Assembly: GCA_018267095.1 (NCBI GenBank) | Contig: JAFDZC010000006.1 | Location: forward strand, 1-64,000 | Length of the DNA: 64,000 nucleotides | Source: Bacteroidota bacterium | Lineage (GTDB): Bacteria; Bacteroidota; Bacteroidia; Flavobacteriales; Flavobacteriaceae | Direction: 5' to 3' | Part shown: piece after piece, positions 35,109 through 44,285 of the stretch | How the letters are laid out: each line of letters opens with the position of its first letter | Position numbering within the stretch: the stretch's first letter is position 1 | Notes under the pieces: generated by a model | The model's input: only the letters and a program-made list of their open reading frames with translations | Databases searched by the model: none | What the model was told of the DNA's origin: nothing | Program-made: the position numbers and the translations under genes

Positions 35109-35141
35109 ACGGGCAGCTCGGTTGAGTTGCCTTTTTTTTAT
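35109..35141 (+). terminator. Terminator after small membrane-protein genes
   Basis: GGCAGCTC-GGTT-GAGTTGCC followed by eight Ts, a compact 8-bp stem with one G-T pair. It overlaps a false upstream start of the SDR gene. Confidence 0.85.
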
Positions 35142-35165
35142 ATTTTTACAGACAAATTTCACCTA

Positions 35166-35840
35166 ATGAACATTATCATTACAGGCACTTCTCGCGGTAT
35201 TGGCTTAGAATTAGCATTGCAATTGGCCAATGCCGGACACCATATTCTGGCTTTATCCAGAAAGACATCTGCAAAACTTTTGGCGCATCCCAACATTAGT
35301 TCATTAACGATTGATCTTGGCCAAGAAGATAACTTACCCCTAGTGAATAATTTTCTTTCTTCGACTTGGAATCAAGTTGATGTGATTGTACACAATGCCG
35401 GTTTGCTTTTGTCGAAACCTTTTTCAGAAACTTCTCAAGCGGATTTTGAACTCATCTATAAAACCAATGTTTTTGGCGTGGCCAACTTAACCCGAGTTTG
35501 TTTGCCTTATCTCAAATCCGGAAGTCATGTGGTCAGCATCAGTTCCATGGGTGGAATTCAAGGCAGCATGAAATTTGCCGGATTATCAGCTTATAGTTCA
35601 AGCAAAGGAGCGCTGATTACTTTAACCGAATTGCTTGCCGAAGAATACAAAGAACACGGAATTGCCTTTAATGTCTTGGCCTTGGGTGCCGTGCAAACCG
35701 AAATGCTTTCAGAAGCTTTTCCGGGCTATCAAGCTCCGGTGTCAGCTAGTGAAATGGCCAATTACATAGCTCATTTTGCTTTAACAGGGCACCAATTCCA
35801 CAATGGAAAAATCATTCAGGTTTCATCGACGACACCTTAA
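35166..35840 (+). CDS. Short-chain dehydrogenase/reductase (SDR)
   Basis: NAD(P)-dependent oxidoreductase of 224 residues. The nucleotide-binding motif TGTSRGIG is at the extreme N terminus, HNAG follows, catalytic Ser in VSISSMGG and YSSSKGA gives the Tyr-xxx-Lys pair. Substrate unknown. I use the ATG at 35166, since the longer ORF starts in a terminator. It forms an operon with the SprT-like and mannose-1-phosphate guanylyltransferase genes, separated by 1 base each. Confidence 0.9.
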   Translation: MNIIITGTSRGIGLELALQLANAGHHILALSRKTSAKLLAHPNISSLTIDLGQEDNLPLVNNFLSSTWNQVDVIVHNAGLLLSKPFSETSQADFELIYKTNVFGVANLTRVCLPYLKSGSHVVSISSMGGIQGSMKFAGLSAYSSSKGALITLTELLAEEYKEHGIAFNVLALGAVQTEMLSEAFPGYQAPVSASEMANYIAHFALTGHQFHNGKIIQVSSTTP

Positions 35841-35841
35841 A

Positions 35842-36441
35842 ATGAATCCGGTTTTATCTAAATATTTACCCGAACATGCCGTTGCACCGGTTTTTGATTT
35901 GATTGTACAAAACAGTGTCCACCTCAAAGTGGTCAATCAACGGGTGACCCGTCACGGCGATTATCGCAAAGGGCCTGATGGGAAGCACGAAATTACCGTC
36001 AATGCCAATTTAAATAAGTATAAGTTTCTCATCACACTTATTCACGAGATTGCTCATTTGGTTGCTTTTGAAAAGTTTGGTCGCAACATTAAACCGCATG
36101 GTCATGAGTGGAAATATACCTTTCAGCGATTGATGGTTCCCTATATTCGGCCTGAGATTTTTCCGGGCCAATTGCTTCCGTTGGTAGCCAGACATTTTAA
36201 AAATCCTTCGGCCAGTAGCGATGTCGATGCGACGCTGACTTTGGCTCTGAAACAGTTTGATGCCCAAAACGATAAAAGTTATATCTTTGAAATCCCTTAT
36301 GGCAGCCGTTTTAGGATTCACAACGGCAAAATTTTCCAGAAAGGTGCTTTGCGCGTCAAGCGATATGAATGCCTAGAAATCAGCAGCGGACGGATGTATT
36401 TGTTTAATCCCAATGCCGAGGTAGAATTATTACACAATTAA
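35842..36441 (+). CDS. SprT-like zinc metalloprotease domain protein
   Basis: 199 residues with an HEIAH zinc motif (His68, Glu69, His72) and a third candidate ligand in KPHGHEW (His86/88), as in SprT/Spartan-type domains. A C-terminal beta region (ECLEISSGRMYLFNPNAEVELL) follows. Bacterial SprT proteins are poorly understood; eukaryotic Spartan cuts DNA-protein crosslinks. The ATG follows the SDR stop by one base. Confidence 0.85.
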   Translation: MNPVLSKYLPEHAVAPVFDLIVQNSVHLKVVNQRVTRHGDYRKGPDGKHEITVNANLNKYKFLITLIHEIAHLVAFEKFGRNIKPHGHEWKYTFQRLMVPYIRPEIFPGQLLPLVARHFKNPSASSDVDATLTLALKQFDAQNDKSYIFEIPYGSRFRIHNGKIFQKGALRVKRYECLEISSGRMYLFNPNAEVELLHN

Positions 36442-36442
36442 C

Positions 36443-37501
36443 ATGAACAAAAATTATTACGCTGTTATTATGGCCGGTGGAGTAGGTTCGAGATTTTGGC
36501 CGGTGAGCACTGCCGATTTTCCGAAGCAATTTCACGATATGCTCGGTGCCGGACAAACCTTGATTCAAAAAACTTTCAGCCGTTTATCGCAATTAATTCC
36601 CGTTGAGAATATTCTGATTCTCACCAACGAACGCTACAGTTCGATTGTGCTGGATCAGTTGCCGCAAATCAATCCCGAACAAGTTTTGACTGAACCGGCT
36701 ATGCGCAATACCGCACCGTGTATTTTATACGCATCGCTCAAAATCAAAAAGCAGAATCCCGATGCAGTGATGATCGTAGCGCCCAGCGACCATTGGATTG
36801 AAGACGAAGCTGCTTTTGCCGCCAATGTTCAGCAGTGTTTTGATTTTTGCAGTCAGAACAACGCACTGATGACTTTGGGTATTCAGCCGACTTTTCCCAA
36901 TACAGGATTTGGTTATATTGAGTTTGATAAAACCGACACAAACAAAGTAAAAAAAGTCAATCAGTTCCGAGAAAAACCCGATTATGAAACTGCCAAAATG
37001 TTCTTAGAACAAGGAAACTTCTTGTGGAACGGCGGTATTTTTATTTGGAGCGTAGCCTCGGTTACTCAAGCCTTTGAACAGTACCAACCGGCGATGAATG
37101 CTTTGTTTATGCAAGGTTGGACACAATATAATACTTCATCGGAAAGCGAATTCATCGCCGAAAATTATGCTCTGGCCGAGAATATTTCGATTGATTATGC
37201 GCTCATGGAAAAAGCCCAAAACGTCTATGTGCTTCCAGCTACTTTTGATTGGAATGACTTAGGTACTTGGGGTTCGTTACACGAAAAGCTCGACAAAGAC
37301 GAAAACAACAATGCTGTGGTGAATGCTACTGTGATGATCAACAATTCGTCGAGCAACATCATCAGTACATCTAGAGACAAACTCGTGATTATAGACGGTT
37401 TAGAAGATTTTATCATTGTCGATAAAGACAATGTTTTGCTGATTTACCCAAAGAGCAAAGAGCAAGAAATCAAAGGGATCGTGAATCAGTTGCCAAAGTA
37501 A
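36443..37501 (+). CDS. Mannose-1-phosphate guanylyltransferase
   Basis: Makes GDP-mannose from mannose-1-phosphate and GTP for glycan synthesis. 352 residues, with the pyrophosphorylase motif GGVGSRFWPVSTADFPKQF at the N terminus, the APSDHWI metal/nucleotide segment near residue 112, FREKP near 174, NGGIFIWS, and the FDWNDLGTWGSL segment. There is no C-terminal phosphomannose isomerase domain, so it is the monofunctional form. Last gene of a three-gene operon. Confidence 0.94.
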   Translation: MNKNYYAVIMAGGVGSRFWPVSTADFPKQFHDMLGAGQTLIQKTFSRLSQLIPVENILILTNERYSSIVLDQLPQINPEQVLTEPAMRNTAPCILYASLKIKKQNPDAVMIVAPSDHWIEDEAAFAANVQQCFDFCSQNNALMTLGIQPTFPNTGFGYIEFDKTDTNKVKKVNQFREKPDYETAKMFLEQGNFLWNGGIFIWSVASVTQAFEQYQPAMNALFMQGWTQYNTSSESEFIAENYALAENISIDYALMEKAQNVYVLPATFDWNDLGTWGSLHEKLDKDENNNAVVNATVMINNSSSNIISTSRDKLVIIDGLEDFIIVDKDNVLLIYPKSKEQEIKGIVNQLPK

Positions 37502-37586
37502 TATCAAGCTAGGATGGTGTTTTTTTTTATCTCTGTTGAAATTCAGTTTTATACTGAAGATTAAGTGTTTGTGATAAAAAAAGTAA

Positions 37587-37594
37587 TAAATTTG
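37587..37594 (+). promoter_or_regulatory. -7 element upstream of the type-B surface protein
   Basis: TAAATTTG matches TAnnTTTG exactly and lies 31 bases before the start codon. The nearest TTTG upstream (37568) is only 15 bases away, shorter than usual, so only the -7 box is well supported. Confidence 0.4.
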
Positions 37595-37625
37595 AGAAAG
37601 TCACTTTCAAACAAAACAAACTGCT

Positions 37626-40600
37626 ATGGTTGCATCACTCAACAGATTTTTCAAAGAGACAGTTGTGTGTGTTTTTCTATTGATGCAATGGCAAGCGAAC
37701 GCTCAATTATCGCCTTTTACTCTGCAAGTTGTCCCCATTGTCGAAAGCTGCACAGCCAATGGGCGGTTGGATTTTATGGTAACCAATACTACACCGAGTG
37801 CCACTATTCTTTATACTATATACAGATTGCCCAACACGAACGTTCCGATAGCGGTGATTAGCGCTAACACATTAACAGGCCTAGTCAGTGGCAATTACAG
37901 GGTGATTGCTACTCAATCATTAGGTGATTTGAGCAATAGCCAACAGCAAGATGTTTTTATTAGTAATGGGATTATTAATTTGAATTATACTTTAACCGGA
38001 ACTCAGGAAATTTGTGGGGTTGGAGGTAGTATTACGGTTCACATAACACATGGAATTGCTGTTTCTTATGAAATATTTTCAGGTCCGGTAACCAGACCTT
38101 TACAGTCATCACCCACCTTTAATAATTTGCCTGCAGGTCAATACAATGTTCGGGTTTTTGATCAATGCGGAGAAGGATTGGCCAGGGCGTATACGGTTGA
38201 TGGGGGATTGCCACCCGGTTTAAATGCTAGTTTAGGCTATGTAGGTTTGGATGGATGTAATGGTTTTTCGGTTAATACGCTTATTAGGCCTACCGCAAAT
38301 CACGTTGTTTGTTATCCGCTGATTGTTCAAGCAACCGTTTTTTCTGCCTCTGGCCCAACATTAGTCTTTAACTATAACATTAATAATGGTAGTGGTGGAT
38401 TTTCATTCAATGTTCCGAATACTTATAATACCTACAATGTTCAAATAACAGATGGCAGCGGAAATCATTATTCTAATAATGGGATTCTGATTCAACCACC
38501 AAACCCAATGTATCTGTCTTTATCAACCAATGTATCAGGGTGCATTTCAGGAAATTTGCTGCTGAACATGTATGGAGGAATTCCGCCTATGACTGTGAGT
38601 TTTTTAAGTGCTCCTTCTGGATTCAATCCGAATACTTTTAATGCCAACCATCCCGGACCTTTCAATGGGAGTGCCAATTATAATAGTAACAGCACGGCAA
38701 CATTACCCCAAGGTAGTTATACGGTACAAATTACCGATAGCTGCGGAAAAACTAGTATTAGAACAATATCCCTTGGTCCTCAACCACCTGTAGCACCGCG
38801 ATATTATACATATCCTTTATGCGATAATCATTTTTCGTCTTTATCCCTTTCGTCACCTAACCCTTTAATCAGTGTTCAACTCGTTTCAGCACCTGCGAAT
38901 TATCCAAGTCCTTTGCCTGAAAACTTAACAAGTCTATTGAATTTTGGTGGTTTGAGTCTGGGCCCGTTACCCGTTGGTAATTATGTTTTTAATACCACTG
39001 ATTCGTGTAATAATAATACTACCGTGAATGTTACTTTGGCCGGATTAACAAGCTATCCCGCCTCGGCAACCATCACAGAGCATTGTGATTCTTTTGACTT
39101 ATTCTTTCAACAAAGCGTCAGTGCATCTTCAGTACATTATTTATTGCAGAAAAAAAATCCAGTTACCGGTTTGTGGGGGCATCCAGTTACCGGTTTTGTC
39201 GGACAACCCAATGTTTATGACGCAAGCAATTGTAGATTCATTAATCTTGGGAACAACCCTAATTTGCAGTTCAGTGGCGAGTTTCGAATAATACGGGAAA
39301 TTGACTATAGAATTACTGGTTCTAACTCATATGGTCAGTGTTTTGAACAAGTATACACTTTTGAATACTATGTTGGTCCCAGAATCAATCACGTTTATTC
39401 TTTTGCCTGTGCCAACGGCTTATATGATGCTGTGGTCATTGCTCAAGGTTATGATCCGCTTAAATATAGAATTACCGCCAAGAACGGTCAGCCTTTTTTT
39501 ATTAATAATAATTTGTCCAATATTTTCTTGGGTATAGAACCAGCTATTTATAACTTTCAGATTGAAGATGCGTGCGGTAATATCCTCAATAGTTTATTTG
39601 ATATTTCAAATCCGACTCAGTTTCCGGTGCAACCTAGTGTTTTTTGCGAGGGACAAAGCGCATCTTTGTCGGTTCCGGGATATTCATTTCTGAATTATCA
39701 ATGGACCAAAGACAACAGCCCTACAGTGCTCAGTACCGACAATACTTTAAATTTTTCGTCTTTCAGTGCAGCCACTCATAATGGTGTTTACCATGTGCGG
39801 ATATATTACACTGGCAATCCCAATTCGTGTATTGACCTAACGGTAGATTATCCTCTTCAAGTGGTTTCGATCGCCCCTGAGGCCGGAACAGGTCAAGAAG
39901 TGCAATACTGTGGTAGCCAAGGCGTCATTGATTTGTTTTCATTTCTCACGGGTAATTACGACCCAGGAGGAATTTGGCAAGAAATCAGCTCCAGTGGTGT
40001 TTTGAATCAGAATTTATGGGATTCAAGTCAAGCTTCTTCAGGAACCTATACATTTAAATACAAGGTAACCGGCAATTGCAATACTTTTGATGAATCTGAG
40101 GTTTCAATTCTCATTAAAAATAGTCCGGAGGCTCCGGCTGCATCAGCTCAAGAATCAATTTGTAACGGGGATAGATTGTACTTATTTGCTTCGAATGTAA
40201 CGGCTGATCAATATCAATGGGAAGGCCCCAATGGGTTTAGTTCATCAGAGCAAAATCCAATCATTGAATCGGCTTCAAGTGTTCATTCAGGTATTTACAG
40301 CGTTAAAACAATTTTAGACCAATGCGAGTCAGCTGCTTCGGATGTTTCGGTAACTGTAAATCCTCTGCCGGAGTTTATCATTGAAGGCGGTTGTGTCAAC
40401 AATCAATTTCAGCTGAATGTAATTCCGATAGATGATTCTTTTAATCCCAATCAAGCCAGTTATCAATGGACAGGTCCGGGTCAATTTACTGGTTCTCAGA
40501 ATCCGCAAATCATCACTGGAAAACCCATAGGTGAATATCATGTAACCGTTACCAATGCCCAAGGATGTTATGAATCTAAATCTATTGATTTAAAGGCTAC

Positions 40601-40856
40601 TTTGTGCTCAGTTCCGAATGTAGTTTCTCCCAACAATGACAATGTAAATGATGTTTTTGATTTATCGGGTTTACAAGTCAAGAAATTTGAAGTGTATAGT
40701 CGTTGGGGCAGATTGGTGTACAGTCAAGATCATTATACCAATCAATGGCACGGGCAGAACAACAACAATGAACAACTACCAAATTCAACCTATTATTACA
40801 TTGTATTTTTGCAATCTGGCGAAGAAAAGATAGGTTGGATTTATGTGACCGAATAA
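37626..40856 (+). CDS. Large T9SS type-B surface protein (gliding motility-associated C-terminal domain)
   Basis: 1076-residue secreted, surface-attached protein. A signal peptide (VVCVFLLMQWQANAQ) is followed by repeated beta-sandwich/SprB-like segments, many with the pattern LPxGxYxVxxTDxCG (residues about 130-500), then Ig-like modules (SASLSVPGYSFLNYQW; YQWEGPNGFSS; YQWTGPGQFTGS). The C terminus (about 995-1076; VVSPNNDNVNDVFDL, FEVYSRWGRLVY, YYYIVFLQSGEEKIGWIYV) is the type-B T9SS signal found in SprB-like adhesins. No enzyme motif is seen. Likely an adhesin. Monocistronic. Confidence 0.9.
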   Translation: MVASLNRFFKETVVCVFLLMQWQANAQLSPFTLQVVPIVESCTANGRLDFMVTNTTPSATILYTIYRLPNTNVPIAVISANTLTGLVSGNYRVIATQSLGDLSNSQQQDVFISNGIINLNYTLTGTQEICGVGGSITVHITHGIAVSYEIFSGPVTRPLQSSPTFNNLPAGQYNVRVFDQCGEGLARAYTVDGGLPPGLNASLGYVGLDGCNGFSVNTLIRPTANHVVCYPLIVQATVFSASGPTLVFNYNINNGSGGFSFNVPNTYNTYNVQITDGSGNHYSNNGILIQPPNPMYLSLSTNVSGCISGNLLLNMYGGIPPMTVSFLSAPSGFNPNTFNANHPGPFNGSANYNSNSTATLPQGSYTVQITDSCGKTSIRTISLGPQPPVAPRYYTYPLCDNHFSSLSLSSPNPLISVQLVSAPANYPSPLPENLTSLLNFGGLSLGPLPVGNYVFNTTDSCNNNTTVNVTLAGLTSYPASATITEHCDSFDLFFQQSVSASSVHYLLQKKNPVTGLWGHPVTGFVGQPNVYDASNCRFINLGNNPNLQFSGEFRIIREIDYRITGSNSYGQCFEQVYTFEYYVGPRINHVYSFACANGLYDAVVIAQGYDPLKYRITAKNGQPFFINNNLSNIFLGIEPAIYNFQIEDACGNILNSLFDISNPTQFPVQPSVFCEGQSASLSVPGYSFLNYQWTKDNSPTVLSTDNTLNFSSFSAATHNGVYHVRIYYTGNPNSCIDLTVDYPLQVVSIAPEAGTGQEVQYCGSQGVIDLFSFLTGNYDPGGIWQEISSSGVLNQNLWDSSQASSGTYTFKYKVTGNCNTFDESEVSILIKNSPEAPAASAQESICNGDRLYLFASNVTADQYQWEGPNGFSSSEQNPIIESASSVHSGIYSVKTILDQCESAASDVSVTVNPLPEFIIEGGCVNNQFQLNVIPIDDSFNPNQASYQWTGPGQFTGSQNPQIITGKPIGEYHVTVTNAQGCYESKSIDLKATLCSVPNVVSPNNDNVNDVFDLSGLQVKKFEVYSRWGRLVYSQDHYTNQWHGQNNNNEQLPNSTYYYIVFLQSGEEKIGWIYVTE

Positions 40857-40862
40857 TCTCGT

Positions 40863-41630
40863 TTATAGATTTTCTTTGAGCTGAACTTCGCGTACTTTTC
40901 GAAACAAATTAGACGAATAAACAAAATCTACCAAGGCTTGTGAATCGGTTTTGTAGATGTCGTGTCGCGTGCCTTGCCAGGCTTTGAGGCCGTTTTTCAA
41001 AAAGACGATGTTCTCGCCAATTTCCATCACCGAGTTCATATCGTGCGAGTTGATGACGGTAGTGATGTTGTATTCTTCGGTGATTTCTTTAATGAGATTA
41101 TCAATCAAAATTGAAGTGTTCGGATCCAGTCCTGAATTGGGTTCGTCGCAAAACAAATACTTCGGATTGTTGACAATCGCGCGCGCAATGGCCACGCGTT
41201 TTTGCATTCCACCCGAAATTTCAGAAGGCAGTTTTTTATGTGCATCAATCAAATTCACACGTTTGAGCACAAAGTCTACGCGGTCATTGATTTCAGATTT
41301 TGAATTGTTGGTAAACATTTGCAGCGGAAAGCCCACATTTTCAGCCACGGTCAGCGAATCAAACAAAGCGCTGCCTTGAAAAACCATACCGATTTCGGTA
41401 CGCAATTCCATTTTTTCGTCGCGTGTCAGGTCTGAATAAACGCGACCATCAAACGAAATCGTTCCGATATCAGGCGTGTGAATGCCCAATAAACATTTGA
41501 GTAGAACTGTTTTTCCCGAGCCGCTTTGCCCAATAATCATGTTGGTTTTTCCGGTTTCGAAAACCGTTGAAATTCCCTTGAGAACCTTAGATTCTCCAAA
41601 TGATTTCTCTACATTTTTTACTTCGATCAT
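40863..41630 (-). CDS. ABC transporter ATP-binding protein, MlaF-like
   Basis: ATPase of an Mla-type lipid transport complex at the inner membrane. 255 residues: Walker A GQSGSGKT (34-41), Q-loop FQGSALFDSL, signature SGGMQKRVAIARA, Walker B YLFCDEPNSGLD. The SGGMQKR form is typical for MlaF. I start at the ATG (41630) that shares one base with the upstream permease stop. No MCE (MlaD) gene follows here. The next gene is convergent, six bases away, with no clear terminator. Confidence 0.92.
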   Translation of the reverse strand: MIEVKNVEKSFGESKVLKGISTVFETGKTNMIIGQSGSGKTVLLKCLLGIHTPDIGTISFDGRVYSDLTRDEKMELRTEIGMVFQGSALFDSLTVAENVGFPLQMFTNNSKSEINDRVDFVLKRVNLIDAHKKLPSEISGGMQKRVAIARAIVNNPKYLFCDEPNSGLDPNTSILIDNLIKEITEEYNITTVINSHDMNSVMEIGENIVFLKNGLKAWQGTRHDIYKTDSQALVDFVYSSNLFRKVREVQLKENL

Positions 41631-42376
41631 CAGGCCAACAATAATTGGGTTAGTATATAATTCATCAAAATAATGGTCACCGAAGTCCACACGAATGATA
41701 CCGTACTGGCCTTGCCTACTTCAAGCGCGCCGCCTTTCATATAATAACCGTGAAACGATGGAATAGTGGCCAAAAGCAACGCAAAAACCACTGTTTTAAT
41801 AAAGGCATAAGCAATGTGAAACGGAATAAACTCTTGCTGAATACCGCCGATAAACTGTGAACTCGAGGCAAAACCGCCATATACGGCTGCAATCCATCCG
41901 CCCAAAATACCCAAAAACATGCTAATCCCAATCAAAAAAGGGTAGAGCAGTAGTGCTATGAGTTTCGGAAAAACCAAATAATTCAGCGAGTTGATGCCCA
42001 TTACTTCAAGCGCATCGATTTGTTCGGTCACCCGCATCGTACCAATGCTCGAAGTAATAAACGAACCCATTTTTCCGGCCATGATGATTGAGATAAACGT
42101 CGGGGCAAACTCTAAAATTACCGATTGACGCGTCGCAAAACCTATCAAATATTTCGGAATCAGCGGATTGGTCAAATTAAGTGCGGTTTGAATTGATACA
42201 ACGCCGCCCACAAAAAATGAAATAAAAGCCACAATTCCGAGCGAACCAATAATCAAATCGTCGATTTCTTTTAGAATCAATTGGCGCATCACCGACCATT
42301 TGGTAGGCTTGTTAAAAATGTCTTTGAGCATCAGGAAATACCGGCCAATTTGCGACAAATAGCGTACGAGCATCAT
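41630..42376 (-). CDS. MlaE-family ABC transporter permease
   Basis: Inner-membrane permease of an Mla-type lipid transporter, 248 residues (247 from the second Met). Several hydrophobic segments and the MlaE hallmark regions VQTALNLT and EFAPTFISIIMAGKMGSFITSSIGTMRVTEQIDALEVMG are present. Coupled to the MlaF-like ATPase by a TGATG overlap. Upstream is a partial dispersed repeat. Confidence 0.92.
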   Translation of the reverse strand: MMLVRYLSQIGRYFLMLKDIFNKPTKWSVMRQLILKEIDDLIIGSLGIVAFISFFVGGVVSIQTALNLTNPLIPKYLIGFATRQSVILEFAPTFISIIMAGKMGSFITSSIGTMRVTEQIDALEVMGINSLNYLVFPKLIALLLYPFLIGISMFLGILGGWIAAVYGGFASSSQFIGGIQQEFIPFHIAYAFIKTVVFALLLATIPSFHGYYMKGGALEVGKASTVSFVWTSVTIILMNYILTQLLLA

Positions 42377-42455
42377 AGTTTTGAAATATGTGCTAAAATA
42401 AACAGAAGTTCTGACTTATCGCGGGGCTTGGTCAAAGTTTTTTATCAAGGCGTGT

Positions 42456-42493
42456 CCCTGCGGGTCGGGCTTTCGGCTTTATCTTTTTTAAGA
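42456..42493 (-). repeat. Dispersed intergenic repeat, partial copy R7
   Basis: GTGTCCCTGCGGGTCGGGCTTTCGGC resembles the GTCGGGCTTTTCGCTCC part of copies R2 and R3. Only about a third of the element is recognisable. The 170-base gap between the MlaE and glycosyltransferase genes holds nothing else clear. Confidence 0.5.
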
Positions 42494-42546
42494 TGCCTGA
42501 GCTCAAAACGAATCTTTTAACTAAAAAAGGATATCGCCTCAGTCCC

Positions 42547-43410
42547 TCACGCGGCGCGTTTTCCGGTGAGTTTTTGTTTCATTTTCATCCAGCGGTAATT
42601 GCGGATAAATTTTGCTTGGCTCGGGGTTACCAACATCGGTTTTCTTTGGCTTCGGGCTTGGTAATAACCTAGCATATAATCTAAAAACAGCAAAGGTTTT
42701 TTCTTGAGCAAAGCCAACTTAGCCGAAGCAATCAATGTGATGCCCAAACCGTAACCCAAAGTGTAAAAAGCCGCGCCTTGTTTGAGTCCGGCCGCTCGAT
42801 TGTAGTTGGCGCCGGTTGGTTTGAGGTGTTTTACTTTGAGCGATTCATCAGTGAGGATTTCCCAATCGTAAAAGCGCGCCAATAATTCGTCAGCGGTATC
42901 CCAGCCCATAGCGGGTCTCAGTCCGCCCATTTGCTCAAAACATTCTTTTCGGTAGGCTTTAAATGCGCCGCGAATGTGGTCTTTGTCGGTGAGGTTTTCT
43001 AAAATCCAGTTTCCGTTTTTTTCAATGTAGGCAAATCCGCCTGCCATACCCACTTTTGGATTTTCTGCAAAATGCCGGGCAATGGTTTCAAAATAGTTTT
43101 CAGGTAAAATCAAGTCAGCGTCGAGTTTGACAATAAAGTCATAATCATCATCCACGGCTGATAATCCTTTTTCAAATGCACGGATTACTTTGCTTCCCGG
43201 CTGGTGAACCGCATCGGATAAATTATTGAGTAAAACCAGCTGAGGATTTTGTTCTGCCAGATGACGCACCATTTTTTCGGTTTCATCGGTTGAATGGTCG
43301 TTGACCACAACTATTTTTTTGGCAGGTAGTGTTTGTGAAAGCACTGAATTGAGCATCAAGCCAATAAATTTGGCTTCATTGTGCGCCGGAATAATCAGGT
43401 AATATTGCAT
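42547..43410 (-). CDS. Family 2 glycosyltransferase
   Basis: 287-residue GT-A fold enzyme: IPAHNEAKFIGLMLNSVLSQ at the N terminus, VVVNDHSTDET nucleotide-binding segment, and metal-binding DxD in KLDADLILPENYF. A segment LRPAMGWDTADELLARFY fits the acceptor/ED region. No membrane export domain. Sugar and acceptor unknown. It is not in an obvious polysaccharide cluster, though a GDP-mannose enzyme lies 6 kb away. Confidence 0.88.
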   Translation of the reverse strand: MQYYLIIPAHNEAKFIGLMLNSVLSQTLPAKKIVVVNDHSTDETEKMVRHLAEQNPQLVLLNNLSDAVHQPGSKVIRAFEKGLSAVDDDYDFIVKLDADLILPENYFETIARHFAENPKVGMAGGFAYIEKNGNWILENLTDKDHIRGAFKAYRKECFEQMGGLRPAMGWDTADELLARFYDWEILTDESLKVKHLKPTGANYNRAAGLKQGAAFYTLGYGLGITLIASAKLALLKKKPLLFLDYMLGYYQARSQRKPMLVTPSQAKFIRNYRWMKMKQKLTGKRAA

Positions 43411-43442
43411 TTGTGATGGTTTAGCGGCATAAAAATAAAAAA

Positions 43443-43471
43443 AAAGGGATTCCTTTTCAGAAATCCCTTTT
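43443..43471 (-). terminator. Terminator after the first WG-repeat gene
   Basis: AAAGGGATT/AATCCCTTT with a 10-base loop, followed on the minus strand by a long T-run. It separates the WG gene from the glycosyltransferase. Confidence 0.85.
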
Positions 43472-43491
43472 CGATTGTATGGTTGGTTAGA

Positions 43492-44127
43492 TTAGTTTGA
43501 TTCTGCAACAGCTGACTTTTTCTTCATAAAAGCCTCGATGTTGTCATACACCACCGGAATAACTTCTTTTCCGGTTTTGTCAATAAATCCAAGCTTTTCT
43601 TTGCGGTCTTTTACCAAAGCCCAGTTTTTGCGAACATTGTCAAATTTGTCAATTTGAACATATTTTACCGGAACAATGATGTTGCCTTCTTTGTCTAAGA
43701 AACCTTTCAGGCCTTCAGACTCAACCAGCATCCAGTCTTTGGTATATTCGCCAAAACCGCTGATTTTGTCATAAATTGGCGGAACAATTTCTTTACCGAA
43801 ATCATCGATAAAACCGAATTTTCCGTCTTTTTGTACCATGGCCCAACCTTCGTTGAGTGCACCATAAGCATTGATAACTTCGTATTTTGGTTCAACAATG
43901 ATTTTACCTTTTTTATCGATAAAGCCATACAGGTTATTCAGCCCAACTTTTGACCAGTTGAGATGTACTTTGTCAAACTCATCTACCGAGCTATACTTGG
44001 TAGGAATGATCTCTACGCCGTTTTCATTGATCACGCCATATTTATCATCCGAGCTGACAATAAATAATTTCTGACCAAAACTAACGGAACATAAAGCCAA
44101 AGCCGCGTAGGTATAGATTGCTTTCAT
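43492..44127 (-). CDS. WG-repeat protein, paralogue 1
   Basis: 211 residues: signal peptide (ALALCSVSFGQ), then about five WG-type repeats with the core LYGFIDKKGKIIVEPKY, FGFIDDFGKEIVPPIYD, LKGFLDKEGNIIVPVKY and LGFIDKTGKEVIPVVYD. No catalytic motif. WG-repeat proteins are surface or periplasmic, of unknown function. About three quarters identical to paralogue 2 at 44901-45536, with the same length and a matching promoter, so this is a recent local duplication. It has its own promoter and terminator. Confidence 0.85.
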   Translation of the reverse strand: MKAIYTYAALALCSVSFGQKLFIVSSDDKYGVINENGVEIIPTKYSSVDEFDKVHLNWSKVGLNNLYGFIDKKGKIIVEPKYEVINAYGALNEGWAMVQKDGKFGFIDDFGKEIVPPIYDKISGFGEYTKDWMLVESEGLKGFLDKEGNIIVPVKYVQIDKFDNVRKNWALVKDRKEKLGFIDKTGKEVIPVVYDNIEAFMKKKSAVAESN

Positions 44128-44170
44128 AAAAATTTAAATTTCGTTAATTTTTCGAATTATTATTACGGGG

Positions 44171-44203
44171 CAATATTATGTTAATTTACCGATAAAAAGC
44201 AAA
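44171..44203 (-). promoter_or_regulatory. Promoter of WG paralogue 1
   Basis: On the minus strand TTTG (44203-44200), 21 bases, TAATATTG (44178-44171), one mismatch from TAnnTTTG. The same arrangement with the same spacing is upstream of paralogue 2. Surrounding sequence (CATCGAT, TAATGYATT) is also conserved between the copies. Confidence 0.6.
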
Positions 44204-44260
44204 AATAATCGATGAAATACATTAAATTTAAATTTATTGATATAATAATCTTACAAAAAA

Positions 44261-44285
44261 AAGTTCGATTTTTTTTATCGAACTT
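44261..44285 (-). terminator. Terminator overlapping the methyltransferase stop
   Basis: AAGTTCGAT/ATCGAACTT with a 7-base loop and a T-run on the minus strand. The TAA stop of the methyltransferase is inside the hairpin, so the last codons form one arm. Confidence 0.85.
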
